DNA of 64,000 nucleotides from Bacteroidales bacterium (GTDB lineage Bacteria; Bacteroidota; Bacteroidia; Bacteroidales; UBA1402). The number at the start of each line of letters is the position of its first letter. The stretch's first letter is position 1. The position numbers were made by a program, and so were the translations under genes. Under the pieces are notes generated by a model, which did no database searches, was not told the origin of the DNA, and was given only the letters and a program-made list of their open reading frames with translations. Where the stretch lies: contig JAFUDT010000002.1 in NCBI GenBank assembly GCA_017464285.1, positions 1-64,000 on the forward strand. Reading direction: 5' to 3'. Below are positions 18,353 through 27,671 of the stretch, piece after piece.

Positions 18353-18551
18353 TGTTTTAAGATTTGCTTACCGTAAAACTAACCCCTTCCTTCTATGGCC
18401 CTTTTTCAATTATTTCGTGTGGAATTTTTGAATTACTATCTACAGCAAGACCATTACGACGTGCTGCTGCCTTGCACAGGAGCCCTCCGGGCGGATAGGG
18501 AAGCCGTCCTGAAAGGACGGAATCCCCGGAAGGAGGGGCTGCGACACAGGA

Positions 18552-19133
18552 CTAACGACCGGCAAGAATATCCCGGGCCAGAGGCACCACCGTCGTGTGC
18601 AGCACCTTACTGTTGAGCCGGTGCTCGCCGTCGAAGCGGATGGCATGCACATAGTATTTGCGGAACAGATCGTAGCAGTTGACCGTGGTGTCGTGAATGC
18701 CGAACAGCCCATAGGTGTTTTCCCGGTCGAAATCGGTGATACCCTTGAACTGCTGCCGTTCCATCTGGTTGAAATGCTGGATGATTTCGCGGGTGATGCG
18801 GAACTCCTTCTGGTTGTCCCGCCGTCGGTTCTGAAACTGGTGTACGCCTGTTTTCAGCACTTTCGACATGGTGGACATATTGAACGAGGGGTTGACGCAG
18901 ATTTTCCTGTAGCCGAACATCTGCTGGGCATACATGGCTCCCATGGATGTACCGATGATCAGGTCGGGCTGTTCCTGTCGGCAGAGATTCTGTAAAAATG
19001 GCAGAGCCTCCACTGGATCGACAGGAATATCAGGAGCTGTAACCAGGGTCTCCGGCATCATCAGCCGGAGGTTTTCGGCAGTACCGGTCGCTCCGGAAGA
19101 ACCGAAACCGTGGAAGTACAGAATCTTATACAT
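18552..19133 (-). CDS. YqiA/UPF0227-like alpha/beta hydrolase
   Basis: 193 residues. The start MYKILYFHGFGSSG carries the oxyanion-type HGF motif, and GTSMGAMYAQ (about residue 62) is a G-x-S-x-G nucleophile elbow. GIHDTTVNC and FDGEHRL near the end supply plausible Asp and His. Length and layout match YqiA-type esterases, small cytoplasmic enzymes of poorly known substrate. Its start overlaps the transporter gene by eight bases, so it is the last gene of an operon with the transporter and lipoprotein. The 107 bases after it hold only a small hairpin (18504-18520). Confidence 0.75.
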   Translation of the reverse strand: MYKILYFHGFGSSGATGTAENLRLMMPETLVTAPDIPVDPVEALPFLQNLCRQEQPDLIIGTSMGAMYAQQMFGYRKICVNPSFNMSTMSKVLKTGVHQFQNRRRDNQKEFRITREIIQHFNQMERQQFKGITDFDRENTYGLFGIHDTTVNCYDLFRKYYVHAIRFDGEHRLNSKVLHTTVVPLARDILAGR

Positions 19134-20076
19134 TTCTCTTTTTATATAGCTGCCACGAATTGATCAGATTGTGCCAGATGCTGTACAGTCCGCCAGCCAC
19201 GGCAGTGATCGGATTCATGAAGGTGTAGGCCATCCAGATGATGAAAATGGTATTCTTCTGGCCCAGCGCCTGCCCTGCAGTTATCTGGTCGTTGTAACGT
19301 CGGCCGACAGCCCAGCCTGTGCGGAACTGGAAGATACAGCAGAGCAGCGAGATGATACCGATGCCGATGATGAATACGACAGGTACGGTGCTGTGGACAA
19401 TGGAGCGGGTAGTGACCGTCAGCGCCAGGGCCAGTCCGACAGTCCATAAATAGAAAGCCAGGTCTTTGGTCTTGAGCACCAGCCGATGCAGACCGGGCAG
19501 CAGATAGCGGACGGCGACGGCCAGTATCAGAGGCATGACCAGCAGGGAGAAAACCTTGACAATGATGGCACTGAAGGCTTTGATGAAACTGATTTCCACC
19601 TCGGGACTGATCATGGGAATGAAGAGCGAGGCTACCAGCGCGGTCATGATATTGGCTATCATGGTGTAGGTGACGATGGCCGCCATATTGCCGCCCAGTT
19701 TGTCAGTGACCACTACGGCTGCGGTGGCCGTAGGACAGATAAGGCAGATCATGGCACTTTCGATAAGAATCTGCATGTTCTGGCTGCAATGGCTGTAGCG
19801 GATGAACAGGGCCATGAGGATGAAACTGCCGGACTGTATGAGCGCAAGCCACAGATGCCAGCGACGCAGGCGGATTTTGGCGGGGTCAACCTTGCAGAAG
19901 GATAGGAAGAGCATGCAGAATATCAGGGCGGGTTGGACAATGCCCACACCTTGGCGAGCCAGTGTGTGTATGCGAGGTGTCAGGGGAAGGGCTTCAAAAA
20001 GGAAATAGGCTGCGATCCCCACCGCCATGGAGACGGGCAGGGCCCAGTCTTTAAGAAAACGGAGCACGTGGTTCAT
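19126..20076 (-). CDS. BASS-family (bile acid:sodium symporter-like) transporter
   Basis: 316 residues with about nine or ten hydrophobic helices, for example WALPVSMAVGIAAYFLF and SLLVMPLILAVAVRYLL. The motif CLICPTATAAVVV (about 115-127) and the overall pattern fit the bile acid:sodium symporter superfamily, inner-membrane carriers of organic anions. The substrate cannot be read from sequence. The start overlaps the preceding lipoprotein gene by four bases. Confidence 0.75.
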   Translation of the reverse strand: MNHVLRFLKDWALPVSMAVGIAAYFLFEALPLTPRIHTLARQGVGIVQPALIFCMLFLSFCKVDPAKIRLRRWHLWLALIQSGSFILMALFIRYSHCSQNMQILIESAMICLICPTATAAVVVTDKLGGNMAAIVTYTMIANIMTALVASLFIPMISPEVEISFIKAFSAIIVKVFSLLVMPLILAVAVRYLLPGLHRLVLKTKDLAFYLWTVGLALALTVTTRSIVHSTVPVVFIIGIGIISLLCCIFQFRTGWAVGRRYNDQITAGQALGQKNTIFIIWMAYTFMNPITAVAGGLYSIWHNLINSWQLYKKRNV

Positions 20077-20876
20077 TCGTCCTTGGTATTTGACCCTTTG
20101 CTGCGCTTGAACTTGAATTCTCCCATCCAGTCGCTGTCATCTGGGTACAGGCGAATGATTTCGTCCCCATCATCTTCCTGTCTGCTGAAATAAAAGCATT
20201 GGACAGTGGGTTCGTAGAATCTCTCGATATCGAAGAGGTCGAAATGATGGTTGATGCAGATCAGGTTGCCGTAGGCATACCAGCTTCCCTGGTAGTCTTT
20301 GATGTTCTGCCAGCTTCCGTCCAGGTTCTGGAAAAAGTAGTAGGTATGGTCTTCGTTGAAGGTAAAGCGGTAGTCAATCTGATGCCCGGTCAGGGAGACC
20401 ATGTCCCAGCTGCCGTAGAAAAGACTGTCGCTGCGCGCTGCCTTGACGAATTTGCGCTGAAAGGGCTTGCGCCACGACATCTGATCCAGCTGCGAGGTCT
20501 TGTGGCCGCGCAGGGTATAGGACATGGAGTCAGCGTCAAGTTGGTCGAGCGTGGCTTTTGCCGTGAGCTGGTTGATGTAGTCGAACCGGCCTTTGAGTGT
20601 CAGGCGACGGCCGAACAGCCGCCAACTTCCTGTCTGGCTGTATTCGATCCATTTGCTTGAGTAGCCGGGTCCGTTTTCGCTGATTCGGGCAACTGTCAGC
20701 TTCCCGTCCGGAAGAAATTCCAGGACCATTGCATGTCGCGGGCTGACAGGTTCATTTTCAGACTCTTGAAGCAGCCAGATTCCCGTGAGCTGCTCCTTCC
20801 CTTCTTTATGGAGACAGGAAGGAAAAGTCAAGGTGAAAAATACTAACAGAATCAGTAAAATGCCTTTCTTCATCAT
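20073..20876 (-). CDS. Lipocalin-like lipoprotein
   Basis: 267 residues with an SPII signal (lipobox TFPSC; Cys about residue 21). Two similar halves each start with a G.W..... pattern (LTGIWLLQESE and FYGSWDMVSLTG), which suggests a duplicated lipocalin-type barrel, common among Bacteroidota surface lipoproteins. No ligand can be assigned. First gene of the unit with the transporter and YqiA-like gene. The next 140 bases toward ygiQ show nothing else. Confidence 0.65.
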   Translation of the reverse strand: MMKKGILLILLVFFTLTFPSCLHKEGKEQLTGIWLLQESENEPVSPRHAMVLEFLPDGKLTVARISENGPGYSSKWIEYSQTGSWRLFGRRLTLKGRFDYINQLTAKATLDQLDADSMSYTLRGHKTSQLDQMSWRKPFQRKFVKAARSDSLFYGSWDMVSLTGHQIDYRFTFNEDHTYYFFQNLDGSWQNIKDYQGSWYAYGNLICINHHFDLFDIERFYEPTVQCFYFSRQEDDGDEIIRLYPDDSDWMGEFKFKRSKGSNTKDE

Positions 20877-21019
20877 TTGTTGTCAACTCAACTGTCAAGT
20901 GCCCGCGAAATCGCTTTAGCAGAGCATAGAGGCAAAAACGTGGCAAATGTATTGATATGTGTTGGAAAAAAAAAGTCTTTGAATGAATTTTGTAAAAAAA
21001 TCTTATAAGCAGCGGATTA

Positions 21020-22909
21020 TCAGAAGAGTTTTCTGAGCAGGTCTTCGCGTCCCAGGTGTCGCAGGCTACGGATGATTTCCTGCCGGTACTCCGGCTTGTA
21101 CCAGAAGAAGTATTTGCGCTGGCTGCGTTTTTCTTCCTGGGTCTTGGCTGTGAAGACCGGTTTCATGGTGTAGGGATCGTAGCCTGTGTAGTACATTTCA
21201 GTGGCCAATGTCATGGGGGTGGGAGTGAAATCCTGCACCTGCTCGAGTTTGAAGTTCAACTGCCTGGTTTTACAGGCCAGAGCGGCCATGTCGATTTCGT
21301 GACAGGCTGGATGGGAACTGATGAAGTAGGGTATCAGCTCCTGGGGCCCCTTGGCCTTGGGATCGTATTTCATCCTATCCTGCTCTATGCGGTCGAATAT
21401 CTTCTTGAAGCGGATAAACAGGTCGAAGGAGGGTTTGCGCATGCATTCGAGCACGCTGTCTTCGGTATGCTCCGGGGCTACTTTCAGGCGTCCGGAAACA
21501 TGTTTCTCGACCAGTTCGCGGACGTACTGGGCGGCATAGCGGTCGTTTTCCCTGGCCTGGTGCAGCAGCTCAGGGTCCTGCCGCTGGGTGCTGCTCAGCG
21601 CCTTTTCGCTGGAGTGGAGCAGCAGATCGTAGCGCAGGCCGCTGCCGATAAAGCTTTTTTTGATGCCGGGCAGGGCATCCACCGCGTGATATATCTCAAG
21701 CAGCGGGTGGTGATCGACGTTCAGATTGGGACAGATGTCCGGGTGCAGGCAGGAGGGGCGTCGGCATTTGCGGCAGGCCTCTGGCCGGCGGCTGTGCATG
21801 GCGTACATATTGGCCGAGGGGCCGCCCAGGTCGCTGAGGTAGCCTTTGAAGTCTTCGCTTTCGATGATCTTCCTGACTTCGCGCAGGATGGATTCCCGGC
21901 TGCGGGAGACGATGAACTTGCCCTGATGGGCCGAAATGGCGCAGAAGGAACAGCCCCCGAAACAGCCGCGGTGGAGAGTGACCGAGTGTTTGATCATCTC
22001 GAAGGCGGGAATCGTCTTGCCTTTGTATTTTGGGTGGGGAAGCCGGGTGTAGGGCAGATCGAAGGAGGCGTCGAGTTCTTCGCTGCTCATGGTCGGATAG
22101 GGAGGATTGACCACGACTTCTTCCCGGCCGACTGCCTGAATCAGCGTGGCAGCCTCCATTTTGTTGGACTCCTGGTCTATGTGACGGAAATTCTCGGCTT
22201 GACAGCGCTTGCTTTTCAGGCAGGTCTCGTGGCTGTGGAGCCGGATGACATGCTTGTCCGCATCTTCCTGCGGAGCGGCTGTGGCAGGCCGTACATAGGC
22301 CATCTGCGGCCAGGTCTTCATTTCCTCGAAACTGCCCCCTGCCAGCAGGTGACTGGCCATGCGCTGGAGATTGATTTCGCCCATTCCGTACATGAGCAGG
22401 TCTGCCCGACTGTCAATGAGAATGCTGGGCATCAGGCGGTCTGACCAGTAGTCGTAGTGGGTGAGCCGCCGCATGGATGCTTCTATCCCGCCGATGACAA
22501 GGGGAACATCGGGGTAGAGCCGGCGCAGTATGCCGGCATAGGTGACGGTGGTGTAGTCGGGTCTTGCCCCAGGCCGGCCGTCAGGTGTATAGGCATCGTC
22601 CGAGCGCAGCCTCTTGTTGGCGGTATAGCGGTTGACCATGGAGTCCATGCAGCCGGCCGATATGGCAAAGAAAAAACGGGGCCTGCCCAGCTTGGTGAAA
22701 TCGCGGAAATCGCCCCGCCAGTCAGGCTGGGGAACGATCGCCACCCGGAGTCCATGCTGCTGTAGGGTCCTGCCGACCACGGCGGCTCCGAACGAAGGGT
22801 GATCGACATAGGCATCTCCCGAAAAGAGAATGACATCGGCCTGGTCCCAGCCGTGCAGCTCCATCTCCTTCTTGGTGGTAGGCAACCAGTCTGTCAGTTG
22901 ATAAGGCAT
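21020..22909 (-). CDS. YgiQ-family radical SAM protein
   Basis: 629 residues. A radical SAM cluster motif is present as CFGGCSFCAI (about residues 315-324), within HRGCFGGCSFCAISAHQG, typical of YgiQ. The N-terminal part (DVILFSGDAYVDHPSFGAA) is the B12-binding-like/UPF0313 region, and a further Cys cluster CRKCRRPSCLHPDIC lies near 380. YgiQ family members are cytoplasmic iron-sulfur enzymes of unknown reaction. Starts two bases after the mutS2 stop, so the pair is an operon. Confidence 0.92.
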   Translation of the reverse strand: MPYQLTDWLPTTKKEMELHGWDQADVILFSGDAYVDHPSFGAAVVGRTLQQHGLRVAIVPQPDWRGDFRDFTKLGRPRFFFAISAGCMDSMVNRYTANKRLRSDDAYTPDGRPGARPDYTTVTYAGILRRLYPDVPLVIGGIEASMRRLTHYDYWSDRLMPSILIDSRADLLMYGMGEINLQRMASHLLAGGSFEEMKTWPQMAYVRPATAAPQEDADKHVIRLHSHETCLKSKRCQAENFRHIDQESNKMEAATLIQAVGREEVVVNPPYPTMSSEELDASFDLPYTRLPHPKYKGKTIPAFEMIKHSVTLHRGCFGGCSFCAISAHQGKFIVSRSRESILREVRKIIESEDFKGYLSDLGGPSANMYAMHSRRPEACRKCRRPSCLHPDICPNLNVDHHPLLEIYHAVDALPGIKKSFIGSGLRYDLLLHSSEKALSSTQRQDPELLHQARENDRYAAQYVRELVEKHVSGRLKVAPEHTEDSVLECMRKPSFDLFIRFKKIFDRIEQDRMKYDPKAKGPQELIPYFISSHPACHEIDMAALACKTRQLNFKLEQVQDFTPTPMTLATEMYYTGYDPYTMKPVFTAKTQEEKRSQRKYFFWYKPEYRQEIIRSLRHLGREDLLRKLF

Positions 22910-22911
22910 GG

Positions 22912-25443
22912 CTATCTGAATTCTACGACGGTGATACCGCTGCCGCCCATCTGGACGTGTTCATCGTGGTAGTTGAGCACTTCGGGCAGGGTGGCGACAT
23001 ACTCCCGGACCAGCTGACGCAAGGCCCCGGTGCCGGTTCCGTGCAGGATGCGTACCTTGGGCGCTCCGACCACAACGGCATCGTCCAGATAGTATTTGAG
23101 TGTCTGGAGCGCTTCGTCGGCTCTCAGACCGCGCATGTCGATCTCGGGGCGGAAATGCGCGCTGATACGGTGGACTTCCTCGCGGGTCCTCAGTCCCAGT
23201 CCCTGCCAGGAAGGCTCTTGGCTGGCGGTGGGCTCGGCAGCGGCTTTGCCTTTCTCTATCTGGTCGAGGCTGACACGGGTCTTGAGACTGCCGAAGATGA
23301 CGAGGGCCTTGTCTCCTTTGATTTCAGAGATGATGCCCAGTGCTTGTTGTCCCTTGATGTGGACTTTGTCGCCGACCTGAAGTGTGACGGCTCCATCTCT
23401 GTTCTTCCGGGACTGTCTGTTCTCGGCCTCTTTTTGCCGCCGGATCTTGCGCAGGATGACTTCCTCCTGGCTCTTGGGCAGGCGGTAGCGGCCTTTGTCG
23501 CGGATGGCTTTGGCTTCCAGCCGGGCTTCGTCGCGCTGTCGGGCCTGGTCGAGCATCTGCTCCTTGAAATCGCTGAGCTGGCGGCGAAGGAGCTGAGTCT
23601 TTGCTTTCTCGGCCTGGGATTCCTTGATGCCCCGAATGGTGTTTTCTATCTGGGCATTGGCCTGGCTGAGCATTTCCTGGGCCTCGTTTTTGGCTTGGGA
23701 AAGAATATCTTTGCGCTGCTGGCGGACCTGGGCCAGGTCGGCTTCGTACTGTTCGGTGAGCCGGCCGAGGTCTTTTTCCATCTGCCTGATACGGTCGCGC
23801 TTGGTTTCCCAGTAGCGCTTATCCCGTGCGATGTCCTGCAGATGCTTATCCATGTCGATGTAGTCGTTGCCGGCCAGGTCGGAAGCTTGCCGGATGATTT
23901 CCTCGGGCAAGCCGGTCTTGCGGGCTATCTCAATGGCAAAGGAGCTGCCCGGCCGGCCGATTTCAAGCTGGAAGAGCGGCTGCATGCGATGGCGGTCGTA
24001 AAGCATGGCTCCGTTGACGATGCCTTCCTGGTCCTCGGCAAAATGCTTCAGGTTGTCGTAATGAGTGGTGATCACGCCATAGACTTTGCGTCTGTTCAGC
24101 GCTTCGAGCGAGGCCTGGGCAATGGCGCCTCCGATACGCGGTTCTGTGCCGCTGCCCAGTTCGTCGATGAGCAGCAGGGTGCGCGACTGGCTGTTCTTGA
24201 CGAAATATTTGATGTTGAGCAGGTGTGAACTGTAGGTGCTCAAGTCGTTTTCGATGGACTGTTCGTCCCCGATGTCGATGAAGATATGATCGAAAAGCCC
24301 GGTGACGGAGCTCTCGGCCAGAGGTACCATCAGTCCGCATTGAAGCATGTATTGCAGCAGGCCGACTGTTTTCAGACAGACCGATTTGCCGCCGGCATTG
24401 GGCCCGGAAATCAGGATGATGCGTTGTTGTCCACTCAGGCTGATATCAAGCGGAACGACCTGCTTCTGCTGCTTTTTGAGCGTCAGGCTGAGCAGGGGAT
24501 GGACAGCACGGTCCCATTTCAGGGCGACCTTGTCTTCCAGAATGGGACGGATGGCATTCATGCTCAGGGCCAGCCGGGCTTTGGCCTGACTCAGGTCGAT
24601 CAGTCCCAGAAAGGCATGGGCTGCGGCCATGTCGGGTACCAGGGGCCGGATGGCATCGGTGCAGGCTGTCAGGATACGGATGATTTCCCGTTTTTCTTCG
24701 GCTTCGAGCTCGCGTATGCGGTTGTTGGCCTCGACCAGTTCTTCCGGTTCTACATAGACGGTTTTGCCCGAGGCGGATTCTTCGTGGACTATGCCTCTGA
24801 TTTTGCGTTTGAAGGCCGGCGACACGGGTATGACCAGGCGGCCGTCTCTCATGCTGGGGCTCAGTCCCTTCTCGACGTAGCCCTCATCCTGAGCCTGACG
24901 AAGCAGGATATGCAGACGGCGTGAAATGCCCGCCGTGGTGATGGACAGCTGCTTACGGATAGCAGCCAGGGGAGCGGAGGCATGATCCTGAACATTCCCG
25001 AATTTGTCGAGTATCTGGTCGATGCGGCTGACAATTTCCGGAAAGACGACAGTCTGTGCGGCAGCTTCACGCAACCGTGGGTAAGGACCAGTTCGGTCTT
25101 CCTCCTCTTCTTTGACAAAGAAGTGTACCACGCGCTGCAGACTTTCCAGAGAACGTTTCAGGTCGAACAGCTCCTGGGTGTCGAGCCAGGTGCCTTCCAC
25201 CCGGATCCGGCTGAGGGCCGAACGCAGGTCGAAGAGCTGCAGGTCGGGGAAATGTTCCTCTGTCTGGAGTATCCTGACAAATTCCGCCCCCAGATCGAGT
25301 TCACGGCTTACCTCGTCGAAGCGGCTGCTGAAAGTCAACTTGTCGGCCAGCTCCTCGCCCAGGCTGCTCAGGCAGTATCCTTTGAGCAGGCTGCGGATCT
25401 GGTCGAAGCCGATTTTTTCCTTGAAATTCTGCGGGTAGGTCAT
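22912..25443 (-). CDS. mutS2: MutS2 endonuclease
   Basis: 843 residues from ATG 25443 (MTYPQNFKEKIGFDQIRSLL); the frame runs upstream to 25587 but that extension crosses the divergent promoter. The ATPase has Walker A GPNAGGKSVCLK (about 360), the LLIDELGSGTEP motif and the STYSSHL region. A coiled-coil stretch follows (about 520-640). The Smr nuclease domain is at the C-terminus (DMRGLRADEAL, and RILHGTGTGALRQLV). MutS2 acts on recombination intermediates and, in some bacteria, stalled ribosomes rather than mismatch repair. Complete. Confidence 0.95.
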   Translation of the reverse strand: MTYPQNFKEKIGFDQIRSLLKGYCLSSLGEELADKLTFSSRFDEVSRELDLGAEFVRILQTEEHFPDLQLFDLRSALSRIRVEGTWLDTQELFDLKRSLESLQRVVHFFVKEEEEDRTGPYPRLREAAAQTVVFPEIVSRIDQILDKFGNVQDHASAPLAAIRKQLSITTAGISRRLHILLRQAQDEGYVEKGLSPSMRDGRLVIPVSPAFKRKIRGIVHEESASGKTVYVEPEELVEANNRIRELEAEEKREIIRILTACTDAIRPLVPDMAAAHAFLGLIDLSQAKARLALSMNAIRPILEDKVALKWDRAVHPLLSLTLKKQQKQVVPLDISLSGQQRIILISGPNAGGKSVCLKTVGLLQYMLQCGLMVPLAESSVTGLFDHIFIDIGDEQSIENDLSTYSSHLLNIKYFVKNSQSRTLLLIDELGSGTEPRIGGAIAQASLEALNRRKVYGVITTHYDNLKHFAEDQEGIVNGAMLYDRHRMQPLFQLEIGRPGSSFAIEIARKTGLPEEIIRQASDLAGNDYIDMDKHLQDIARDKRYWETKRDRIRQMEKDLGRLTEQYEADLAQVRQQRKDILSQAKNEAQEMLSQANAQIENTIRGIKESQAEKAKTQLLRRQLSDFKEQMLDQARQRDEARLEAKAIRDKGRYRLPKSQEEVILRKIRRQKEAENRQSRKNRDGAVTLQVGDKVHIKGQQALGIISEIKGDKALVIFGSLKTRVSLDQIEKGKAAAEPTASQEPSWQGLGLRTREEVHRISAHFRPEIDMRGLRADEALQTLKYYLDDAVVVGAPKVRILHGTGTGALRQLVREYVATLPEVLNYHDEHVQMGGSGITVVEFR

Positions 25444-25462
25444 CCCTCGTCCTTTTTTTTGA

Positions 25463-25495
25463 TTTGCAAAAGTACGGAATAAATTTATACCTTTG
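25463..25495 (+). promoter_or_regulatory. Putative promoter of the TPR protein gene
   Basis: TTTG (25463-25466) and TACCTTTG (25488-25495) are 21 bases apart, fitting the Bacteroidota -33/-7 pattern. The ATG at 25535 follows 39 bases later. It lies in the 91-base divergent gap with mutS2. Confidence 0.6.
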
Positions 25496-25534
25496 TTCCC
25501 GCTAACAATCATAAATCCGTTAAATCTTTTAGAG

Positions 25535-26380
25535 ATGAAGAAACTTACTGTTTTACTGATGTTTGCTGCTTTGGCAGGAACTATCATGGCCCAGGATGCC
25601 CCGGTTTTGTCTGATGCCCTGAAAGCGAAGAATGCAGGTAACGAGGCTTACAATAACAAGGACTATGTATCGGCCATCAACCATTATGAAGTTTATCTGA
25701 AGTCCGGAGAGGAAGGCATTGAGGACGACATTTATACTCAGAATCTCTATGAAATGAGTTTCTACTATGCCGGCAATGCTTTTCTGCGTGAGAAAAACTA
25801 TGCCAAGGCCTATGAATATTTTCAGAAGTTCCAGGCGCTTGGACGCCCCGACACGCCCACCGATTGCCGTTTCCTCTACAATTTCGCCAATACGGCCAAG
25901 CAGCTCGACAAGGACGATGAGGCTATGGAGCTCTACCATAAGTGTATAGCCATCAATTGCAATAAGGACGCCTCGACCTATGCCATTGCTCAGATCTACC
26001 GTCAGGCCGGCACCATGGACAGCATGACCGTATATCTGGAGAGGGCCTTTGAGACTATTCCGCAGGCGGAGAACAAGTATTATTCCAGGATGCTGCAGAT
26101 GTGGCAGATTCAGGAACTCAAAGAGGCGACCGACGTGATGAAGAGCGCCCAGGAATGGTCGCAGAAGGCTGCCGGTGCCGATGTCAATACCTATCTGGCC
26201 AATATGGGCAAGGCCGCCGATCTCTACAAGCAGGCTATCCCCATGTACGAGAAGGTGCTGAAGTATGAAGGCGTGGACGACAAAACCATCGCCAATGTCG
26301 GCAAGGCCAAGAGCAGCATTGAAGTCTGCAAGCAGAGCATCAATTCGTTTGAGTCTTATAAAAAGACGATCAAAAGATAA
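25535..26380 (+). CDS. Exported TPR-repeat protein
   Basis: 281 residues from ATG 25535, which opens onto a signal peptide (MKKLTVLLMFAALAGTIMAQ). At least four TPR-like helical pairs are visible: AKNAGNEAYNNKDYVSAINHYE, YAGNAFLREKNYAKAYEYF, FANTAKQLDKDDEAMELYHK, and a last one around LYKQAIPMYEKVLKYEG. Such periplasmic TPR proteins usually act as scaffolds; partners are not evident here. A strong terminator follows after 19 bases, so it is a single-gene unit. Confidence 0.8.
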   Translation: MKKLTVLLMFAALAGTIMAQDAPVLSDALKAKNAGNEAYNNKDYVSAINHYEVYLKSGEEGIEDDIYTQNLYEMSFYYAGNAFLREKNYAKAYEYFQKFQALGRPDTPTDCRFLYNFANTAKQLDKDDEAMELYHKCIAINCNKDASTYAIAQIYRQAGTMDSMTVYLERAFETIPQAENKYYSRMLQMWQIQELKEATDVMKSAQEWSQKAAGADVNTYLANMGKAADLYKQAIPMYEKVLKYEGVDDKTIANVGKAKSSIEVCKQSINSFESYKKTIKR

Positions 26381-26399
26381 CTGGACAATAATCTATTTG

Positions 26400-26430
26400 C
26401 GCCTTGGATGTTGTCATCCAAGGCGTTTTT
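26400..26430 (+). terminator. Rho-independent terminator of the TPR gene
   Basis: A perfect 11-bp stem CGCCTTGGATG/CATCCAAGGCG with a four-base loop, followed by TTTTT (26426-26430). The upstream ATG at 26404 for the next frame falls inside this hairpin, which argues for the later start at 26443. Confidence 0.9.
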
Positions 26431-26442
26431 CTTTGTGCTTGC

Positions 26443-27027
26443 ATGGAATCCGAAAAATATAGCTATACCTATCCGCATCCGGCTGTCACGGCCGACTGTG
26501 TGGTCTTCGGCTGGGACGGCCGCTCGCTGAAAGTACTGCTCGTCAAGCGGGGCAATGACCCTTTCAGGGGGTTCCGGGCCTTCCCGGGTGGTTTTATGGA
26601 CATAGAGGAGAGTGCCATCCAGTGTGCAGCCCGCGAGTTGGAGGAAGAAACTGGAGTGAGTGGTCTGCCTCTGGAGCAGTTCCATGTATTTTCGACAGTC
26701 AACCGTGATCCGCGCGAAAGAGTGGTGACTGTCTCCTATCTTTCTCTGGTCCGGCTTCAGGAACTGGAGCCTCAGGCCGGGGACGATGCTGCCGATGTCC
26801 TGTGGGCCGAGGTTGACCGTCTGTCGGTGCTGGCTTTCGACCATGCCCGCATGATGCGCCTGGCCGTGCGTCATCTCTGGCGCAAGCTGCATCTGGCCAT
26901 GGCTGGCATGGATACCTGCGTGGAATATCGTCTGGATGATACCGAAATCAGGCAGGTCTATAACAAGCTGGGGCGGCTGATGGCCAAATACAGTCAGAGT
27001 GAAAAGGACGACTTGTCGGCCGATTAG
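26443..27027 (+). CDS. NUDIX hydrolase
   Basis: 194 residues from ATG 26443. The NUDIX box is complete: GFMDIEESAIQCAARELEEETGV fits G-x5-E-x7-R-E-x2-E-E-x-G, the metal-binding site for hydrolysing nucleoside diphosphate-linked compounds. The C-terminal half has a winged-helix-like feel (AVRHLWRKLHLAMAGM...RQVYNKLGRL). This resembles Bacteroidota NrtR-type or ADP-ribose/NADH pyrophosphatase relatives, but no DNA-binding function can be shown. Stands alone between two terminators. Confidence 0.85.
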   Translation: MESEKYSYTYPHPAVTADCVVFGWDGRSLKVLLVKRGNDPFRGFRAFPGGFMDIEESAIQCAARELEEETGVSGLPLEQFHVFSTVNRDPRERVVTVSYLSLVRLQELEPQAGDDAADVLWAEVDRLSVLAFDHARMMRLAVRHLWRKLHLAMAGMDTCVEYRLDDTEIRQVYNKLGRLMAKYSQSEKDDLSAD

Positions 27028-27050
27028 CTTTGCGTGACTCTTTGAAAATA

Positions 27051-27087
27051 GACAAGCGGGAGGGCCTTGGGACTCTCCCGCTTTGTC
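27051..27087. terminator. Hairpin between convergent NUDIX and hsp20 genes
   Basis: GACAAGCGGGAG (27051-27062) pairs with CTCCCGCTTTGTC (27075-27087), with one bulged base. It lies between two converging genes and probably stops transcription from both sides, although the T runs are short. Confidence 0.55.
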
Positions 27088-27118
27088 TTGATGCCTGTTT
27101 CAGGAAAACGGCTGCTGT

Positions 27119-27556
27119 TTACTGGATTTCGATGGTCTTGACAGCGTGGGCTTCCTTGGCTTCTTCTTTCTTGGGAATGGAAATCTCCAGAACACCGTTC
27201 TCTATTTTGGCTGAGATGGCTTTGCGATCGGCGTCTTCGGGCAGTGCCAGGCTCTTGGCAAACTGCGAGTAGCTGAATTCGCGGCGCAGATAACGACCCT
27301 TCTTGTCCTGTTCCTTCTTTTCTTCCTTGTGTTCCATGGAGACGGTAAGGACGTCGTTTTCATCGATCTTGATGTTCAGGTCGTTCTTGGTCATGCCGGG
27401 AGTGGCCAGTTCCACCAGATAGCCGTCTTCGTTTTCCCTGACATTGACAGCAGGCGTGGATGTGCTCTTTTCACTGTCCATCCAAGTGTTGTCAAACAAA
27501 TCGTTCCACATGAATCTCGGGAACCATACCGGGTTTTTACTGATCATCGTAGTCAT
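27119..27556 (-). CDS. Small heat shock protein, Hsp20/alpha-crystallin family
   Basis: 145 residues. The alpha-crystallin domain runs from about 36 to 130, starting PAVNVRENEDGYLVELATPG and including the strand LPEDADRKAISAKIENGVLEISIPK, with the family's C-terminal I-x-I-like motif near EISIPK. It is an ATP-independent holdase for unfolding cytoplasmic proteins. ATG 27547 is an alternative start. A sequence shared with the dnaK and groES upstream regions lies about 116 bases before it. Confidence 0.95.
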   Translation of the reverse strand: MTTMISKNPVWFPRFMWNDLFDNTWMDSEKSTSTPAVNVRENEDGYLVELATPGMTKNDLNIKIDENDVLTVSMEHKEEKKEQDKKGRYLRREFSYSQFAKSLALPEDADRKAISAKIENGVLEISIPKKEEAKEAHAVKTIEIQ

Positions 27557-27671
27557 AGCTGTAAGTTTTTATTGGTTATACATTCTGTTTTCTCTTCTGC
27601 CGTTCTCGGGATTCCGGATCGAGCTCTCTGCGGAGGCTCTCCGGGTCTTTCGACCGGACGCCCTGTACAGG

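Larger units (their letters stand above)
12943..18444. mobile_element. Probable small integrated island next to tRNA-Ser (right edge uncertain)
   Basis: Directly after tRNA-Ser lie a tyrosine recombinase, a toxin-antitoxin-like pair, two AT-richer exported protein genes of unknown function, and a decayed IS21 copy. Base composition falls visibly from about 14.22 kb to 18.4 kb and returns to that of the chromosome at the YqiA-like gene. I looked for a direct repeat of the tRNA 3' end downstream to act as the other attachment site and did not find one, so the right boundary is a guess based on composition and the IS end. Confidence 0.45.
17381..18444 (-). mobile_element. Decayed IS21-family element
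   Basis: Contains a short istA remnant and a broken istB in the usual order, in about 1.06 kb instead of the roughly 2.5 kb of a full IS21 element. Both proposed ends start TGT when read inward (17381 on plus, 18444 on minus), as IS21 ends tend to. No target duplication is seen and the ends are approximate. Most of the transposase gene is gone, so it cannot move by itself. Confidence 0.7.

Noticed and set aside
18395..18551. Possible small gene or terminator between IS21 and the YqiA-like gene
   Set aside because: Only a short hairpin (CCGTCC...GGACGG, 18504-18520) without a T run is seen; the open frame there lacks codon bias or a start signal.
21056..24228. Long plus-strand frames antisense to ygiQ and mutS2
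   Set aside because: Shadows of high-confidence genes without signal or recognisable domain.
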